Source of the DNA: Nannochloris sp. 'desiccata'
Lineage: Eukaryota > Chlorophyta > Trebouxiophyceae > Chlorellales > Chlorellaceae
Reading direction: 5' to 3'
DNA: 64,000 nt
Assembly (NCBI GenBank): GCA_019044685.2
Contig: JAGTXX020000006.1
Coordinates: 2,375,501 to 2,439,500, forward strand
Part shown: positions 19,998-31,551 of the stretch, piece after piece
Position numbering within the stretch: the stretch's first letter is position 1
Layout of the letters: each line of letters begins with the position of its first letter
The notes under the pieces: model-generated
Databases searched by the model: none
Told to the model about the DNA's origin: nothing
The model's input: the letters and a program-made list of their open reading frames with translations, nothing else
Translations under genes and position numbers: made by a program

Positions 19998-21590
19998 CTA
20001 AAGCACAGCAAATGGATCCACTGCCCCATCTTCTACACACTTAAAATACACTTTAAAGTGCTCTTGTGTATACTCTTTCAATCTTTCATGGACTACTTGC
20101 TCATCATCAACTTCGACATCAGGCAACAAGGCCTCCGGAGGTCTAAGATCCATCCCAGCACCGGGAGCTGTCTTTAATTGCTTTAATTGATCTAATATGG
20201 TACTACGTATCCTCTCTAAATCCTCTCTTTTATTGGCGTCAGCGTATCTAGCTGATAAATTATGCCGGAGTTTGGGTTCTGCAGCAAAATAAGCATAATA
20301 TTCCCCGTTTGGTAGTATATCGTCCAGCTCTACACCTAGTACTGTGGCTGTATCAAGTGTCCATGCCCGTGCAACAGTCGTTTTTGTATACCCACCACCA
20401 CCTAGTACAACCATAGGTAAATTAAATGATTTTACGAAGCGAACAGCTTCTGCATGGCCTTCGAGAGTTAGAGAAAAAGCGCCAATGCGATCTCCTACCA
20501 AGGCATCTGCCCCACATTGTAATACCACTGCCCCTGGTTTATAAATTTGCATAATCCTTTCTAAAATAGGCTTAAATAACGATAAATATTCTTCATCTGT
20601 GCAGCCTTCCACTAGGGGAACGTTGACTGAATAGCCACGCCCTGAGCCTTCCCCAATTTCCGACAAGGCGCCAGTGCCTGGAAAGAAGCCTGCTGCCCCC
20701 GTAGCGACGTTCTCTGGACGATAGAGATGTAGAGATAACGTCATAACTCTATCTGTAGTGTAAAATGCCTCTTCTACTCCATCTCCGTGGTGGATGTCAA
20801 GATCAATGTACAACACTCGGGGGTGCACTTTCAGCAATTCAAGGATGCCTAGAACGCAATCATTGATATAACAAAAGCCAGAAGCTTCAGATTTCTTGGC
20901 GTGATGCAATCCTCCGGCCCAATTAATGGCGATATCGTATTGCCCTGCGTTTAGCTTTGCAGCGGCCTCTATACTAGCTCCTGCAGATAGACGGCAATAA
21001 TCAAACAAACCTGGAAAGATAGGACAGTCTTCATCTAGACCGTATCGAGCGAATTTATTGTGGCTTTGACGCCATTGTGCAGGGCTGATATTGCGTAGAG
21101 TTTCTAAATATTCTTCTCCGTGGAAGGAAGCCAGCTCTTCAGCTTGAGCTCTTCGGGGGCGCTGTGGAAAAAGTAAAACAGGCGGAGAAATCAGGTTAGC
21201 AATCATTATTTTATTCTAGCACATAACTCAGCAACCTTTATATCGTGCGTACAATCAATCTGTATATTAATATTATATAACATCGTATCAATTAATCTAC
21301 TTACATAGACATCTAGATGTTCATGGAGACCATATCCTAAAATCAGGTCGTGTGTCATGGCAATGCGAGGAGGTTTCATTGGATGATTGGCACCATAATA
21401 CATACCGCCATATGAAGCTGCAGGGAAGAGATGTTTCTAAGAAGATAGTTGAGCTGATTATCAGAATGAGTTGAGAAAATTTATACTTAAAAGGTAAAGA
21501 CAGTAGTTGGGTTTCACAAAAAACAGAATAACGACGACGGGGCGCACCATCATAAAAGTATGCCACCTTGCGCTTGTTCCTCTCCCCCAT
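19998..21590 (-). CDS. Class I histone deacetylase (Rpd3/HDAC1-3 type)
   Basis: Three exons (21590-21548, 21417-21305, 21161-19998) join in frame to 439 residues. Exon 1 (14 codons, [14 protein letters not shown]) is anchored by the conserved start of class I HDACs, and exon 2 supplies [20 protein letters not shown]. The first donor is GTGCGC, which is non-consensus, but the joined protein ([13 protein letters not shown]) fits the family exactly. Catalytic features are complete: [20 protein letters not shown], the zinc-binding [21 protein letters not shown], and LGGGGYT near the substrate Tyr. The enzyme removes acetyl groups from histone lysines in nuclear co-repressor complexes. It is divergent from a large SANT-domain co-repressor-like gene, 476 bases away start to start. 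Confidence 0.95.
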
Positions 21591-22066
21591 GCTATATTGG
21601 ATATTAGTTTCTTGGGCTCATTATTAGATACTGTTCATGCTGCCATAGCTTTAAATTCTAGCCTCAAGAATAGAATTATTTCAAAATGGTGAAAGGACTT
21701 ATTTAAATTTCAAATGGAACGGAACGCCTTGTAAGTTGTTCTAAAGCGTGTCCCAAGTCTACGGAAACTATGGTTACTTTTTAATAAGAAATAGAAGTAG
21801 AGGGCATGCATTATTGCAGATTTAATCTGCGGCAAGCATTATTTTTCCTGTGCTATATGAAGACAGCCAGACTTTTTGTTAGGCATAGTATTTTCAAGCA
21901 ATTTTATAAGAATCTATTAAAAGTGCCCCGAGGGCACTTGGCGAAATTTCAACTTTGAATTGATTAATTAATTAAGATTTAAATTCGCTTGCATTTTTAA
22001 ATGGCCTTCGTGGGCCCAATGTTTTTTACAATGCCCGTGTTCAAGTAATACATTTTCCTTATTAAT
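21591..22066. promoter_or_regulatory. Bidirectional promoter region, HDAC / NCoR-like gene
   Basis: 476 AT-rich bases lie between the divergent start codons of the HDAC and the SANT-domain gene. I see no RNA gene and no long frame. Shared control of the two genes is plausible from the arrangement but is not shown by any recognisable motif. Confidence 0.35.
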
Positions 22067-25000
22067 ATGGAGGACGACGACGGGCGATATGGACGACCTG
22101 TGAGTAAATTAGCATGCTTCCCCTCTCAAATTCTCCTTACTTCCTCTTTAACTTTGACCTGCCTCCATTTTATGCTCACGTTTATCTCTTGCGACTTTTA
22201 TAGGAGTGGAAGAAAGGCCAGCAGGGCAACTGGGACGACCGCCAAGGTCGCCGGCAAGACGGTGCTGGGTGGCGATGGGGTCCCCCATCCAACAAGCGAG
22301 GTCATTATGAACGGGAACACTGGAACGACTGGCGCCCTTCTGACTGGGATAATGGTCCACCTGGTGGCAGAGGTCGCGGTGGTGGCCGAGGGAGAGGAGG
22401 TCGTGGCAGAGGAGGCAGAGAGGTCAATGGCCCATCGTCATTACGGTATTGCAACACGGATGGCCCAGATTTAGATAGAGACCATGATTGGCCTCCTTTA
22501 CGTGATGGCCCTAGTCACGATTCTTACCATCGTAGCAATAGCAGACCTTCTCCTTATAATGATGCTGAGCCAGGCCCACCGTGGCATCGAAGCAGCGGCG
22601 GCAGTGGCGGTTCAAGAGAAAGAGACAACGCCGGCGGACAAAAAGAGAGGCCCCCTTACCATCGAAATACCAGCAGAAGATCACCACCACCAACTCTCCC
22701 CCGTGGAGAAAGACTCCCTAGTCGTGAACGGATACATACTCTGCCATCACCACGTGGGGGAGGTGGAGATTTAAGAAATTGCATCGCTAGTAAAAGTGAC
22801 AACGGTCGACGGGAAGAAAGAGAAGTTGACCCTCAACATAGTGCGCCTTCACGCCACCACCACCACCGCAGCCAGCATGACCGACCTCATAGTAAAGAAC
22901 GAGGTGGTAGTGGACCTTCTAATTTTTACAGCGGAGGCGATTTAAGAGTCAATCTCAACAGAGGCTCTGGTGGTCCCATCATTGGCGGTGCTGGCGCGGG
23001 GGGTAGTAGTCATCATCGTTCTCGATCTCCTTCCCTAAAAAGAAGAGCACCAAGTCCCCATCCCCGCCCTTCTTCTCGACATCATTACAGAGATAAAGAG
23101 AGGAGCAGAGGCCGTGGAGCCTCTCCACGAGATGCTGAAAGAAGAGACGGCGGTGTGTTTGCACTGCCACCAAGTGCATCTGGTGCGTTGTTACCACCCC
23201 CACCCCCACCGCTGTCCCCAATGTCTGATGATGAAGAGGGACAAGCAATGGAGCACCATCACCACAGGCGTGACGACGACCACAAGAGCGCTCCAGCTGC
23301 TGCTGCTGTAGGTCCTGGCTCTACGCCCGAGCCTGGTGAGGTCTTGCTCCATGGGGAAGATATCAGAAATACGAAAGACGCTACTGCTGTACTGCATACT
23401 AGTACTGCATCTCCTTCTTTACATATACATATCTCAAAATCACCGTCAAAGTATGCTCGCCAAAGCACTGATAGGGATCATCACAGTCATAAAGACAAGC
23501 ACCAGCATCAGCACCGTTCATTAGGAAAGGAAGGAGGCGAGGAGAAGAAAACAATTCATAGCTCTATTGTTTCCCCTCCAACCTCCTCTCCTGCTGCTGG
23601 AGCCACAACAACGACGACGACTCCAGCTCCCACTGCCGTCGAGGCAGATACTATTGTTGAAGGTATCAATGCTGCGGATAAAGAGTTTGAAGCTCTTGAA
23701 GCTGAGCTTGTCGAGTTGGAACTAGAGCTGCAACGACATAACGGTGTTGAACCTCGTTTAAGGAAAGCATATGAAAAATTGCACAGCATGCCTCCTGCTG
23801 TGCCTGCTGTGATTGCTGCTGCTGAAGGTGATGAAGAACTAAATGTCTCTGATGGACCACTTTCCGACGGTTCTGGGCCTGAAGAAGATGCTGGAACTGC
23901 AGCAAAAGAACCAACAAAAAGAAAAAGAGGCCGTCCGCCGAAGAGCAGTAAGAAGAATTTGCTTGCTACTGCCGTTGCAGCGATGGATGCTGCTACCATC
24001 AATGGTGAAGATGACCTTGAGGATGCAACTGCAACACAGGGAGCAGCAACTGATGCTACTACAGCTGATATTGATGATTACCTACCCCCAGCACCTGTGC
24101 TCCCGCCTGCTCGGCACAGACTCCTCACTCGCCTCGGTGCCCTCGTTACAGCTGCATCGACTGAAGAATGTACTGCGGGTATTCTTTCACAGTGTAGAGA
24201 TCTTGGTGCTGCTTCTAGATGCCAATTTAATGCTCTTATCCCTGATTCATTACTCTGTACGCCTACTGCTGCTACAGTTAGACTTTCAGCTGCTGCTGAT
24301 GCTGATGCGGTGGCCAATTCTTCTCACCAGCCAAAAGAAGTCGAGAAAGTAGAATTTATTACTACTTTACCGACATGTATTCTGGAACCATGTGCACATG
24401 GTGCTAAAGAACAGCTTACTAGGCTGCTCTCTACGAACATCACCGGCTCTCAAGCACCTCCTGGCATTAGAGCAACTCTCAAACGGGAATTTAAAATCTT
24501 GTTACGCTCCCACGTTCTCGCTGCTATAGATTTCCGTGGCCGATATGAAAAATGGAGAAGGAAGGAATTGCAAAGGGTACAGCAAGAAGCAGAAGCCTTG
24601 CGTAGGGTAGGCAGTGGGGCTTCTCTTGGCGGCGTGCGAGGAGGCTTGAGCGGCGGTGGTGGCGGCGGCGGTGGTGCCGGGTCTCTTGAACCACCTACCA
24701 GTCCGGTAGCTGGCAGAAGTGGCTCTCGTGGTGGTCGTGGAGATATAGTCCGTAGTGATCTTGAAGAAAGACAAGCAATTGCTGCGTTACAAGCTATAGA
24801 TCTTGTTAAGAAGATGGTTGACTTACCTCCGATGTCAGTATTATCTTCCCGTGCTGCTCGGTGGGTGACTCAATACCAAGATAGAAACCGTTTAGTAGAA
24901 GATCCTGTCGCTGATGCCGAAGCTACTGCCTTTATTCGACCCTGGACCGAAGATGAAGTCTCGATTTTTGCGGAAAAGTTTTTAGCACACCATAAAGATT

Positions 25001-27558
25001 TCCAGAAAGTTGCTGGCTTTCTTCCTGGTCGTACTGTACCAGAAGTTGTACGATTGTATTATGCTGTACAACACACGGATGAATTTGAAATTACGAGAAG
25101 AAAGTATCAATTACGGAAGAGACGGGAGAAAGCAGAAGAAAATGCTGCTGCTGCACGAGTCGGAGGTGGGCTAATGATGATGGGTGCATTGCCAGCAGCA
25201 CAACTGGGCGGCGGCGGCGGCGGCGGTGGTGGTGATCCTTCTAGTGCTGGTGCTAAAGCTACCACTTCCACTGGTAACAAAGGTGGTGGCGGTGGTATGG
25301 GTCGTACAGGAAGTAAAAGTTCTTTAGGATTAGGTGGAGCAGATTCTGAGGGAGAGAATGGACGTGCTACCGCAGCAACCAGTGGCGGCGGTGGCGCTGG
25401 CGGACGAGGGCGAGGGCGCGGGAGAGGAAGGGGTCGTGGTCGAGGTCGCGGTCGTGCTGCTGCCTATGCTCTCCCACCTCCTCCTTCCGCTGTGCCTAGT
25501 CATCCTGAACCGCCTGTTCCTGCGTCACATGGGCCGCGCTCAGCACGCGCGCGTGCTGCTCGTATAGAACCACTCTTTCATTCTGATGATGATGAATTAG
25601 AGGACGCTGCTGGTGGTGCTGGTGCTGGCAGTGGTGGTGGTAGTGCTTTCGCTTTTGCTGGCGCTGGAGGAATAGCTTTCTACGATGATGATGATGCCGA
25701 GGATATGGATGCCTTTGATTCAGGAAACGACTCAGATTATGAAACAAAACGCCACCAGCCAGCTGGAGGAAGAGGCTTTGGCGGAGGCCGAGGCCGTGGT
25801 GGTGGCGCCTCCTGTGCTGGTGGTATGAATGGCGTCGGTCGTGGAAGACTTCCTAACCCAGAAACTGATGCTAAGTTTGTTGAAGGTGTACGATTATACG
25901 GACGTGACTGGTCACTTATTGCCACTCATATGGGTAATCGTACAGCTGCCGGTGTCAAATCGTACTGGGATCGACATAAAGAAAGATTGGGATTAGATGC
26001 ATTGGCTGGAGAACCGAGTGGAGCTTCTGGCAGCTGGGCAGATGGTACTTTTGGTGGTAATATCAATGTTGCGGCTGGTTCGTTTAGTAGATTGCCGAAA
26101 GTGGCAAGTATGGAGAGTTTGCTTGATTTATCACTGTGGCAGCCATTGCTCGCTGCGGTGAAAGCTCTCGATGGAGCTGCTGCAGGTGAGGATGATGATG
26201 TACCAGGAAAGGCACAACAACAGCCTGAGCTACCTGCTTCTATACATGTTTCTGAAGATAATAAAGAAATAGAAACAATAGACGCAGAGCGAACAGAAGA
26301 GGTAGCTGCACCAGCAGCCATAAAGAACTTAACTGAAACGACTACCAAGGTCCACATAGATTTCATGTCTCTCTTATCTGAAATACCCCAAACTGAACGT
26401 GAACGTGCTATTTCAATGCTTCAACCAGGTGGTGCTCTTTTGCAAGAGCTTAATGACCCCTTCCTGGGTACGGTGCTGACTCATTTATTAAATTTACGAC
26501 AAGTACACGCCCCACCGCCACCACCACCGCCGCCGCCAGGACAAGAACATGAAGTTCCTATCGTAGCACCGTCCTCTTTGGCTCCTACTGCTTCTCATGA
26601 TGTTGATACTAGCATTGCTGCTATGGGTGCGAGGCTTTCTAGTGGATCCACTGGCGGGCTTGTTATATGCTTGGCAGGTTGCATAGAAAAATACGCCTTC
26701 CTGGTATTAAACAGCCAAAACACCGGTGCTGGTGGCAATAATAAACTTCCTGGTCGTCGTGGTAAGCATTCATTTTGGTCTGCGGAAGAGAAGGACGCGT
26801 TATTGGAGACGTATAGACTTTACGGACGTGATTTTGATCAGCTTCAAGCAGCAGTGCCAAGTAAGACGCCGACACAAGTTAGGAATTTCTATCAAAATTA
26901 TAAAGCAAAATTGTTTGATCCGATCCAATTAGCGCCTGGGGCAGTGTTGCCTGGGTCGAGGAAAAGAAAGAATGATAAATTAGAAGAAGAAAGCCTTGCG
27001 GCTGGCGGTGCTGTTGTCGGTGCTAGTTCTGTTCTACCAGTAAAACTGGATGCTAAAGCAAAACCTAGAAAACGAGGTCGTCCTCCTTTATCATCATTTT
27101 CTCCGACGTCAGCAGCAGTCAGAGCGGGCGCAGCATCTGAAGTAGAAGAGGAGGAGCGAAAAGCTGCAACACTCGACTCGGTGGTGGTGGGCATTCAACA
27201 TCGAGGGTTGCCTGTAGGTTCTGAAGGATTACCTTCAAAGGTGCTCCTAGAGGATGTAGATCAAGATGAAGAAGCTGAAGATGTGGATGTAGGGGTATCA
27301 ATGAGCCCAACAGCTTTACAAGCAGCAAAAGCTGCTACAGCAGCAGCTGCCGCAATCTCAGCCACTGCAAAGCCAGTACCGATTTTCTCTCCAGAACGGC
27401 CGCCTTTAGATATACCAAGAGAGGCGGAAGATACAGAAAAATGTGATGTGCAGATGGAAGATGCAGGGGAAGCTATTGCTGCTTTCATTCCTCATCCCAC
27501 CACCACCACCACCACCACCACCACTGCTGTTGATGATGGTACCACCGCTGTGCAATGA
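22067..27558 (+). CDS. Giant SANT/Myb and AT-hook protein resembling NCoR/SMRT co-repressors
   Basis: Exon 1 (22067-22099) encodes 11 residues, then a 104-base intron, then one exon 22204-27558; total 1795 residues. The frame was checked open from 22204 onwards. Order: a Gly/Arg/Trp-rich RGG region (to about residue 95), an Arg/Ser/His-rich region, AT-hook KRKRGRPPK near 585, and SANT1 at about 921-975 (RPWTEDEVSIFAEKF then GRTVPEVVRLYY). A second Myb/SANT domain lies at about 1229-1280 and a third at about 1532-1580 (FWSAEEKDALLETYRLYGRDF). A second AT-hook (RKRGRPP) is near 1632. Gly, Ala, His and Pro runs separate the domains. SANT1 resembles the NCoR/SMRT repeat whose extended form activates class I HDACs. 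Nuclear co-repressor scaffold is the best guess; the pairing with the neighbouring HDAC supports it. Confidence 0.85.
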
Positions 27559-28103
27559 AATAACACTTTTGACTGACGTTACGAGCCGATTTATCTACCT
27601 TGACTGACGTTATTATTAATTTGACCTTTTAACTCTCTGCCTTACACTTGACTACTCTTGTTAGGACCATCTGTACGATTGAATGATACGAATAGAATGA
27701 TAGAAATCTGGGAATATCACGATTAATAATGACCTGTATTGCATATTGTACATCCTGCTCATGGTCTGGCACGGAAATCGTAACAGCCGCAGAGGGCCAT
27801 CGGAATAGCCAAGACCACGCCCCCACAGCCAGTATAAGCACACACCCAGTATCATTCTTCTGTTCCAGTCCCCGCAATATCCTCTCGTGCTGCTGCTGTG
27901 GCAGTTGGCAACTCAACTGCCAGTGGGAAGTTAGAAAGCTGGTCAAATCTAAACGAAGGAGAAACTGCTCTCACTGAAAAGGCTCTATTTATAAATTTCA
28001 TAGGATCCAAAAAGTGATGAATGAGATGTGTTTATCAGTAGCCATGGATATTAAGGTTAATAAGCTCCTATGATCGCAACCATATTTTAAAATCAATTAT
28101 TTA
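27559..28103. other. Intergenic region, no supported gene
   Basis: About 545 bases. A minus-strand frame at 27629-27946 begins only at TTG and has no recognisable domain. A TGACTGACGTTA(T/C)-type motif occurs twice just after the stop codon (27571-27585 and 27602-27615), perhaps part of the 3' UTR. Confidence 0.45.
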
Positions 28104-30158
28104 ATGGATGATCTGCAGCAGGTGCGAATGACCCCAAAAAGCCATAAGAATATAGTACTAGATAATATTCAGCCAACTTATTCGCAACTCCTTGTTTGTC
28201 CCTCGCAGTTAGAGGCGGAACTGCAGAAATGTCAATTATTTCTCAACAGCCGTGCTAATAAAAAAGAGGGCCTTCCCTCACGGTTGGAACCTGCAGACTT
28301 TGAAAATAAAAGCGCAGAATTTATTGCATTGCATGAAGCCGTTAAAGACGAACAGCATGCCAAGCCCAAGACATTCACTGATCTGTTAAATTTCTTAGAA
28401 AACGCCCCAGAAGGCCCTGTGGAGCTCGATCCAAGCCTATTATATAGTCCTAGATCTAGAATACAGGACGATGTAGGTAGTGTGGCGGGATCAGAGCGGG
28501 GAGATGGATTTTTATTTGACGACAACTTTTTGTTTCCCTCGAGCTCCCCCCCCCCAAACCAACAACGACGACAAGTGGATGAAAGCAGGGCTTTAAACAA
28601 GAATGTTTCCCTCAGTAAAATGCGAGCATTACAGCGATTGGAAGAGCTACGTCTAGAACAGCAACGTGCCGAAATGGCAGAGTGCTCTTTTGCTCCACAC
28701 ACTGGCCGGCCACCCACAGGTCCCAGAGCCGCTCAACTTCAATTGAAAGTACAAGACCGGCTACTTCTCGCAGCAAATCAACGTAGAAATGACGTAACGA
28801 GGAAAATACAACAAGAACGGGAAGAGAATGAGCGTGCAGCGTGTACATTTGCTCCACAATTAATAGCACCACCAGAGTGGCACCTCCGTGAAAAGCCTTA
28901 TATACCTATCCATGAACGATTAAACGATGAATGGCGTCGAAAAGAAGCCATTGTAGAACAAGCACGGGCAAAGGCTGATGCAGAGGCTTCTTTTAAGCCT
29001 AGAATAAACCCTGTTTCCGTGCAACTCGCTGAACAAAGACGACTCCGGAAGGACGCTGAGAAGAAGAAAGAAAAAGAAGGTGCCGCCGAGAACCTATCTG
29101 CCCCCCAACATCTAGATTCGTCTTCTTATAAGAATTTTAATTTTCAGACTAGAATCAACCCAGTTAGCCAGAGAATGCTCGAAATCAGTTCTCGAGTCCC
29201 CATTGATTTTCACCGTCGCCAACTTCATTTCTTGAAGAAACGTGAAGAAAACATGCATTCTCTCGCTTTAGACCCCACAGGAGAAGCCAGAGAATGTTTA
29301 TTTAAGCCTGATACTAGTGGTACTGCAACGACCGTCCTTGCATTATCAAATAAAAGATTTGACCAGGCAATTGAAGGCCCAGAAGAGCGATGGACTAGGA
29401 TGGCATTCAAAGAAAATCAACGTAAAGAAGAAAAATTAAAACTGAAAGAAGCTGAAATAAGAGCCGAAGAAGCGACGTTTCATCCCCAATTAAACCCTAG
29501 GTCGCTTAGTATAGCTGAAGAAAAAGCTTATCAGCATCAAATACTTTATGGCAGCAGCAGCAACAACGAGACACAGACGGGATTCGAAATGAATTTTTTG
29601 AGTAAAAAAGAAGCTGAACAGCGCCGTCGAATTGAAAGGATTGCTACACGAGATTTAAAAGAGTGTACATTTTTTCCTAATACTGCAAAACCTCGTGTTA
29701 TGGGCTATTATGACGAGTATCAGGCGCCTGTGCCCAATGCCGAACTGAGCATTGCCGCTGCTGTGCGAGATCACCCTTCTGGAGGCGGCCCTGATGCTTT
29801 ACTCCAAAGAATAGAAGAGCATAGAAGAAAGAAAGAACAATGGGCCGCACGTGTCCGGGATCAAGAGGAAAGAAAAGAACTTGCAGAGTGCACTTTTGCC
29901 CCTAGCATAAATAAATCTCGGCCGCTTGCCACCACCACCTCTGCCGGTGCTGCAGCAGCGACAATAAACGAAACGGTCGCTGGTATGGGTCGATTCTTAG
30001 AAGTTAAGGCGATGGCGGAAAGAAGGCAAGCGGAATTGGATGCTCGTGCTGCGAAAGTATTCTTGCTGCAGCCTCGGTCTCCAAAAAATCGAGGTCGAGT
30101 CACGGTGCCAAAGCCTTTTCGGTTAGCGAGTGAAGCGAGAAGGCAGGACTCTGCATGA
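28104..30158 (+). CDS. Charged coiled-coil protein with eight C/A-x-F-x-P repeats
   Basis: Single-exon, 684 residues from the ATG at 28104. Between charged helical stretches it repeats a short motif of the form (E/A)-C/A-(T/S)-F-x-P-x-(I/L)-N, at about residues 190, 243, 293, 348, 396, 456, 518 and 593 (for example AECSFAPHTG, EASFKPRINP, ATFHPQLNPRS, ECTFFPNTAK). Each motif is followed by a segment predicted to be coiled coil, rich in Glu, Arg and Lys. Such F-x-P repeats in charged rods are common in protist cytoskeletal and flagellum/basal-body proteins, but I cannot name an orthologue. There is no signal peptide or membrane segment. Function unknown. Confidence 0.8.
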   Translation: MDDLQQVRMTPKSHKNIVLDNIQPTYSQLLVCPSQLEAELQKCQLFLNSRANKKEGLPSRLEPADFENKSAEFIALHEAVKDEQHAKPKTFTDLLNFLENAPEGPVELDPSLLYSPRSRIQDDVGSVAGSERGDGFLFDDNFLFPSSSPPPNQQRRQVDESRALNKNVSLSKMRALQRLEELRLEQQRAEMAECSFAPHTGRPPTGPRAAQLQLKVQDRLLLAANQRRNDVTRKIQQEREENERAACTFAPQLIAPPEWHLREKPYIPIHERLNDEWRRKEAIVEQARAKADAEASFKPRINPVSVQLAEQRRLRKDAEKKKEKEGAAENLSAPQHLDSSSYKNFNFQTRINPVSQRMLEISSRVPIDFHRRQLHFLKKREENMHSLALDPTGEARECLFKPDTSGTATTVLALSNKRFDQAIEGPEERWTRMAFKENQRKEEKLKLKEAEIRAEEATFHPQLNPRSLSIAEEKAYQHQILYGSSSNNETQTGFEMNFLSKKEAEQRRRIERIATRDLKECTFFPNTAKPRVMGYYDEYQAPVPNAELSIAAAVRDHPSGGGPDALLQRIEEHRRKKEQWAARVRDQEERKELAECTFAPSINKSRPLATTTSAGAAAATINETVAGMGRFLEVKAMAERRQAELDARAAKVFLLQPRSPKNRGRVTVPKPFRLASEARRQDSA

Positions 30159-30415
30159 AAACGACCTTCTTCTGGCACCTAATAAGGTTGTTCATATATA
30201 AAAATAGCTGTTTAATGTAATAATGCAGACTAAATTAGTTTCATCACTTTCTTTTCGAGGCGACGGGACACGTGCTCTGTTTGTCCAGAGACTTCTGGAG
30301 AGAAAATGAGAAAGTCATCTTGGGCTTGAAATACACACCTCGGACGCTACTTCCGGCATTTAAAATAACTAAACTAAACCCAAATACAACTTTGACTGTT
30401 TAACAAGTCTTAAAG

Positions 30416-31192
30416 ATGATGAGACTCTCTATCCTGAGAAACCCTGTGCGCCATCTTGCAGGCAATGCCATGTCACCATGTCGTCAGGCAAGAACTCTCC
30501 GAACGTGCCCTGTGGTGATGCGCAAAGCATCACAAGGCTCCGGTGGTGGTAGGGAGGAACAAAATTTGCCTGCGACCACTGAACGAGGTGGTTCTGGCAC
30601 CTCTTTGGGCTTCCCTGGCCTGGGCCTCAGCAGCCCGTTCTCGTCTCGCTTCCGGGAGATGGAGCAAGAGATGGAGGTAAGCTTTCTAGTTACTTTCTTA
30701 GCTCTATAACGCCTTTTTTGTCCGCTATATGCAAATAATGCAAAGAATCTCGTCTATTTTTTGTTCTCTTTACAGAATATGATGCGTAGCTTTGGGGTCA
30801 GTCTCGCTCCCCTCGCTGACGAGTCTTCTTTCCTCCCTCGTAACGCCATGTCTCTTGCAGTAGACGTCGAAGACGCTGGAAATGCCTACAAGATCCATGC
30901 TGATGTTCCTGGAATGAAGAAAGATGAAATTAAGGTGGAAGTATCTCCTAATGGTGTTCTCACTATGACAGGCGAGCGCAAGTCAGAGAAGAAGGAAGAA
31001 GGTGAAGGTGGCTTTGTTCGTATGGAGCGTTCCTACGGCAGTTTCGCTCGTTCTTTCCGTCTTCCTGAGCATGTGGATCCTTCTGGAATCAAAGCCGAGA
31101 TGAAGAATGGTGTTTTGCAGTTGACTGTTCCGAAGAAAGAAGGCGATGAAGCTAAGAAACAAACGATCCAAATTGATGTTGGAGGGGAGTAA
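30416..31192 (+). CDS. Small heat-shock protein (HSP20/alpha-crystallin), organelle-targeted
   Basis: Exons 30416-30676 and 30776-31192 (donor GTAAGC, acceptor ttacag) give 225 residues. The first 40 residues are Arg/Ser-rich without acids (MMRLSILRNPVRHLAGN), fitting a mitochondrial or plastid leader. The alpha-crystallin domain runs from about 120: AYKIHADVPGMKKDEIKVEV, GVLTMTGERKSEK, ERSYGSFARSFRLPEHVD and the typical NGVLQLTVPK near the C-terminus. The protein acts as an ATP-independent holdase for unfolding proteins. The exact compartment cannot be told from the leader alone. Confidence 0.92.
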
Positions 31193-31551
31193 AAAGAAAG
31201 AACGCATAGGTGCATATCTTATGAAGAGGTGGCTTTTTTGAGTGTGTGCATATAATACTACGATTCTGTATAAACTTTTGATGGATGCAGCGATAAATAT
31301 AGTAAACGCATGAAACCAGGCTTCAGTTGGCCCGCTTTGCCGTGCACCGCCCTCGAATAAAAGGAAAAAGAATAAATTAAAACCAATTTAGTAGATTATT
31401 GCAAGCCTTTTCTGATTGATTACTTTAGTTATTACGATATATTATATGAAATAAAAGATGTAATGATACTACTACTCTAGAAAACTTTATAAAACTTTAA
31501 AAATTTCAACAACCACAGGAAATAAAGTATGAGCTTTATTAATTCTCAGCG
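31193..31551. other. Convergent 3' region, no supported gene
   Basis: About 360 AT-rich bases between the stops of HSP20 (plus strand) and 5-oxoprolinase (minus strand). It would hold the two 3' UTRs. Confidence 0.5.

Noticed and set aside
23155..23158. GTG at 23155 as the start of the NCoR-like protein
   Set aside because: The frame is open and continuous back to a splice acceptor at 22203, and an ATG exon with a GTGAGT donor lies just upstream.
27629..27946. 105-codon minus-strand frame after the NCoR-like gene
   Set aside because: It starts only at TTG, has no domain and lies in a 3' region.
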